Assembly: GCA_050952845.1 (NCBI GenBank)
Contig: JBMNLP010000001.1
Span: 1,612,001 to 1,676,000, forward strand
Source: JAGVSV01 sp050952845
GTDB taxonomy: Bacteria; Bacillota; Clostridia; Christensenellales; Aristaeellaceae
Direction of reading: 5' to 3'
DNA length: 64,000 bases
A program made the translations under genes and the position numbers. The notes beneath the pieces are model-generated. The model was not told where the DNA came from. It saw nothing but the letters and a program-made list of their open reading frames with translations, and searched no databases. Below are positions 62,187-64,000 of this stretch, piece by piece; position 1 is the first letter of the stretch, and each line of letters starts with the position of its first letter.

Positions 62187-62266
62187 CGCACCATACCTCC
62201 CGAGGCTATCGATGACAAAACCGCTAAAAACAGCGCATCAGCGACTATGACAAATAAAAGCGCCAT
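62183..62266 (-). CDS. 27-residue hydrophobic peptide ORF upstream of the oxidoreductase
   Basis: ATG 62266 follows an excellent ribosome site (AAAGGGGG, 6-base spacing) and the frame runs 27 codons to a TGA that overlaps the next ATG (ATGA). The peptide starts MALLFVIVADALFLAVLSS and reads as one short membrane helix ending in Arg. It could be a functional membrane peptide or a leader whose translation couples to the downstream gene. It has no recognised family. Confidence 0.6.
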   Translation of the reverse strand: MALLFVIVADALFLAVLSSIASGGMVR

Positions 62267-62282
62267 ACCGAGCCCCCTTTCT

Positions 62283-62299
62283 ATACCAAGCTTTGGTAT
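62283..62299. promoter_or_regulatory. Putative operator palindrome
   Basis: ATACCAA-GCT-TTGGTAT is a perfect 7-bp inverted repeat that covers the predicted transcription start of the oxidoreductase operon. The position and form fit a LacI- or GntR-type repressor site. The regulator is not in the window. Confidence 0.65.
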
Positions 62300-62303
62300 T
62301 ATC

Positions 62304-62333
62304 ATTATAAAACGATTGCGTGTGATGCGTCAA
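62304..62333 (-). promoter_or_regulatory. Promoter of the oxidoreductase-ogt operon
   Basis: TTGACG (62333-62328), 18 bases, TATAAT (62309-62304) on the minus strand, start predicted near 62297 inside the palindrome. Confidence 0.8.
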
Positions 62334-62402
62334 CACGCATGTTTTTAGAACAAAACCACCCTTTCCGTTGGTGAAAAAACCGGAAAAACTTATGCTCATC
62401 AC

Positions 62403-62431
62403 TTGACGCTGCCCGTCATCCCGTTTATATA
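62403..62431 (+). promoter_or_regulatory. malQ promoter
   Basis: TTGACG at 62403-62408, 17 bases, TATATA at 62426-62431. Divergent from the oxidoreductase promoter. Confidence 0.6.
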
Positions 62432-62583
62432 TGATGGGGTAGATTTGGGCATGACCAGCGCAGGCTGCGATGAGAACAAGCGCCAGACCATGCTGCGGTC
62501 CTCCAACTGCCAGCCTGCTGCGACGGCTCGTTTCTACTCTCGCCATCCGGCTGCATTTTATAACGAAAGGGTTCACAGACACC
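62432..62583 (+). other. Long malQ leader with hairpin potential
   Basis: About 145 transcribed bases precede the malQ start. GCAGGCTG near 62461 can pair with CAGCCTGC near 62511, giving a large stem-loop. No known riboswitch consensus was recognised and no clear peptide ORF has a ribosome site. Confidence 0.4.
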
Positions 62584-64000
62584 ATGCGACAAAGCGGTAT
62601 CCTGCTGCACATCACCTCCCTTCCTTCGCCGGGCGGCATCGGCACGCTGGGCAAGGAAGCCTATGCCTTCGTCGATTTTCTACATGACGCAGGCATGCGC
62701 ATATGGCAGGTGCTGCCCGTATCGCCCACCGGGTTTGGCGATTCACCATATCAAAGCGTCTCCACCTATGCAGGCAACCCCCTGATGATCGATCTGCCCA
62801 TGTTAGAGAAGGAGGCTATCCTGCCCAACGGTATTGCGCCCCTGGCGTCCAAAACGGAGGACGCGGTGGACTATGGCATGGTATATGCGTATAAAATGAA
62901 TGTGTTGCGCAAGGCTTTCGCACATGCCCATAGCAAGCTGTCCAGCGCCCTGGCACGTTTTCAGGCCGAACATTCCTGGGTGGAAGACTACGCGCTGTTC
63001 AGCGCCATCAAGGAGCATTTCGGCATGCTGTCATGGATGGCATGGCCGGATGAAGCCATCCGCATGCGTAAAAAGGAAGCCATGGCGGCATATAAGGAGC
63101 AGCTTGCTGACCTGACCGCATTTTATGTGTTTATCCAGTACCTGTTCTTCCGCCAATGGATGCGGCTGAAAAACTACGCCAATAGGAAAGGCGTTCTGAT
63201 TTTTGGCGACATGCCCATCTACGTTGCAGAGGACTCCGCAGACGTATGGACAAACCCAGAGGTGTTCCTGCTGGATGAAACACGTCGCCCCATCAGCGTC
63301 GCCGGCGTGCCGCCTGATTTTTTCTCCCGGGACGGCCAGCGCTGGGGCAACCCCCTCTACAACTGGGCTTACCTGGCCCAAACCCGGTATGCTTGGTGGA
63401 TTGACCGGCTTTCTGCAGCAGGCATGCTCTATGACATCGTCCGGATCGATCACTTCATAGGTTTTGCCAACTATTATGCCATCCCGGCAAGCGAAACAAC
63501 AGCCCGCAACGGCGTGTGGAAGAGGGGGCCGGGAAAGCCATTCCTGCGCGCGGTAAAAAAACAACTGCCCGAGCTGCGTATTGTTGCCGAAGATCTGGGT
63601 GCTGTCAACAAACGCGTCCTTGACTTGATGCGATATGCCGGCTATCCCGGCATGAAGATTCTGACATTTGCCTTTGGCGGCAACCCCGGCAGCACACACC
63701 TGCCACAAAACTACGAAGCCAACAGCGTTGTCTATACCGGCACGCACGACAACAGCACCGCCCGCGGCTGGTATGAAGCCACGTCGGAAGCAGAGCGCGC
63801 ATTCGCCAGGAAAATGCTGCACCTGAAGCCTGAGGATGACCTGCCCAAAGCGCTGGTGCGCGCTGCCCTCATCAGCGTTGCCAATACCGCCGTGATCCCC
63901 ATGCAGGATGTCCTGGGGCTGCCCGACACAGCCAGGATGAACATTCCGGGCACGGTGGGCGGAAACTGGCTGTGGCGCATGCGCAGCGGCCTGCTCACCG
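62584..64000 (+). CDS. malQ: 4-alpha-glucanotransferase (amylomaltase), 5' part
   Basis: 472 residues are visible and the frame is still open at the window end. A complete MalQ has about 500. GH77 blocks: SGILLHITSLPSPGGIGTLG at the N terminus, WQVLPVSPTGFGDSPYQS, IFGDMPIYVAEDSADVW, VRIDHFIGF (nucleophile Asp), IVAEDLGAV (acid/base Glu) and YTGTHDNSTARGWYE. It disproportionates maltodextrins in the cytoplasm. AAAGGG precedes the ATG. No other glycogen or maltose genes are in the window besides the MsmX-type ATPase. Confidence 0.95.
   Translation, partial: MRQSGILLHITSLPSPGGIGTLGKEAYAFVDFLHDAGMRIWQVLPVSPTGFGDSPYQSVSTYAGNPLMIDLPMLEKEAILPNGIAPLASKTEDAVDYGMVYAYKMNVLRKAFAHAHSKLSSALARFQAEHSWVEDYALFSAIKEHFGMLSWMAWPDEAIRMRKKEAMAAYKEQLADLTAFYVFIQYLFFRQWMRLKNYANRKGVLIFGDMPIYVAEDSADVWTNPEVFLLDETRRPISVAGVPPDFFSRDGQRWGNPLYNWAYLAQTRYAWWIDRLSAAGMLYDIVRIDHFIGFANYYAIPASETTARNGVWKRGPGKPFLRAVKKQLPELRIVAEDLGAVNKRVLDLMRYAGYPGMKILTFAFGGNPGSTHLPQNYEANSVVYTGTHDNSTARGWYEATSEAERAFARKMLHLKPEDDLPKALVRAALISVANTAVIPMQDVLGLPDTARMNIPGTVGGNWLWRMRSGLLT

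Overview
The window looks like part of a GC-rich chromosome from a Gram-positive anaerobe of the Clostridia. The reasons are a Bacillus-order ctsR-mcsA-mcsB-clpC operon, an mraZ-headed division cluster with DivIB-type ftsQ and short FtsL, a maf-mreBCD-mrdA-minD-rodA elongation operon, an orphan MsmX-type sugar ABC ATPase, split gcvPA/gcvPB, PduL, and strong Shine-Dalgarno sites with frequent GTG/TTG starts. I cannot place it to genus.

Layout. 0-4.2 kb: end of a GH4 glycosidase, two-subunit L-serine dehydratase, pgi and an endonuclease/exonuclease/phosphatase-fold protein. 4.2-7.8 kb: an accessory patch with a sugar isomerase/epimerase, an unrecognised 534-residue protein, a decayed IS630 copy and half of a palindromic repeat. 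7.8-12 kb: glycine cleavage operon gcvT-gcvH-gcvPA-gcvPB. 12.1-20.7 kb: abbreviated division/cell-wall cluster mraZ-ftsL-murE-mraY-murD-ftsQ-ftsA-ftsZ. 21-22 kb: acidic zinc-binding protein and metallophosphoesterase. 22.3-30.7 kb: elongation operon. 30.8-33.6 kb: metG-tatD. 33.9-36.3 kb: GH2 beta-mannosidase, then a palindromic MITE-like repeat. 36.6-41.8 kb: nitroreductase and the Clp stress operon, whose McsB appears catalytically dead. 41.85-43.84 kb: an intact IS1634-type element flanked by an exact 70-bp duplication of the ctsR promoter region. 44-47.7 kb: MATE transporter, recF, rlmH, HAD phosphatase. 47.7-48.1 kb: a cluster of DnaA boxes resembling an origin. 48.2-53 kb: msmX-like ATPase and a four-gene operon built around a ZorA/ZorB-like (MotA/MotB-type) motor. 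53.2-56.1 kb: alpha/beta hydrolase, CAT-fold acyltransferase and zinc-ribbon membrane protein in overlapping order. 56.1-60.6 kb: HD hydrolase, MFS transporter, carbamate kinase, ornithine carbamoyltransferase, pduL. 60.7-64 kb: ogt and a Gfo/Idh/MocA oxidoreductase behind a 27-residue membrane-peptide ORF, then divergent malQ, cut by the window end.

Metabolically the genes fit fermentation of sugars and glycosides plus serine, glycine and citrulline, with substrate-level ATP from carbamate and possibly acyl phosphates. The best candidates for new biology are the ZorAB-like motor operon with its two small membrane-anchored partners, the co-degenerate McsB/ClpC arginine-phosphate pathway, the DnaA-box cluster and the IS insertion at the ctsR promoter.
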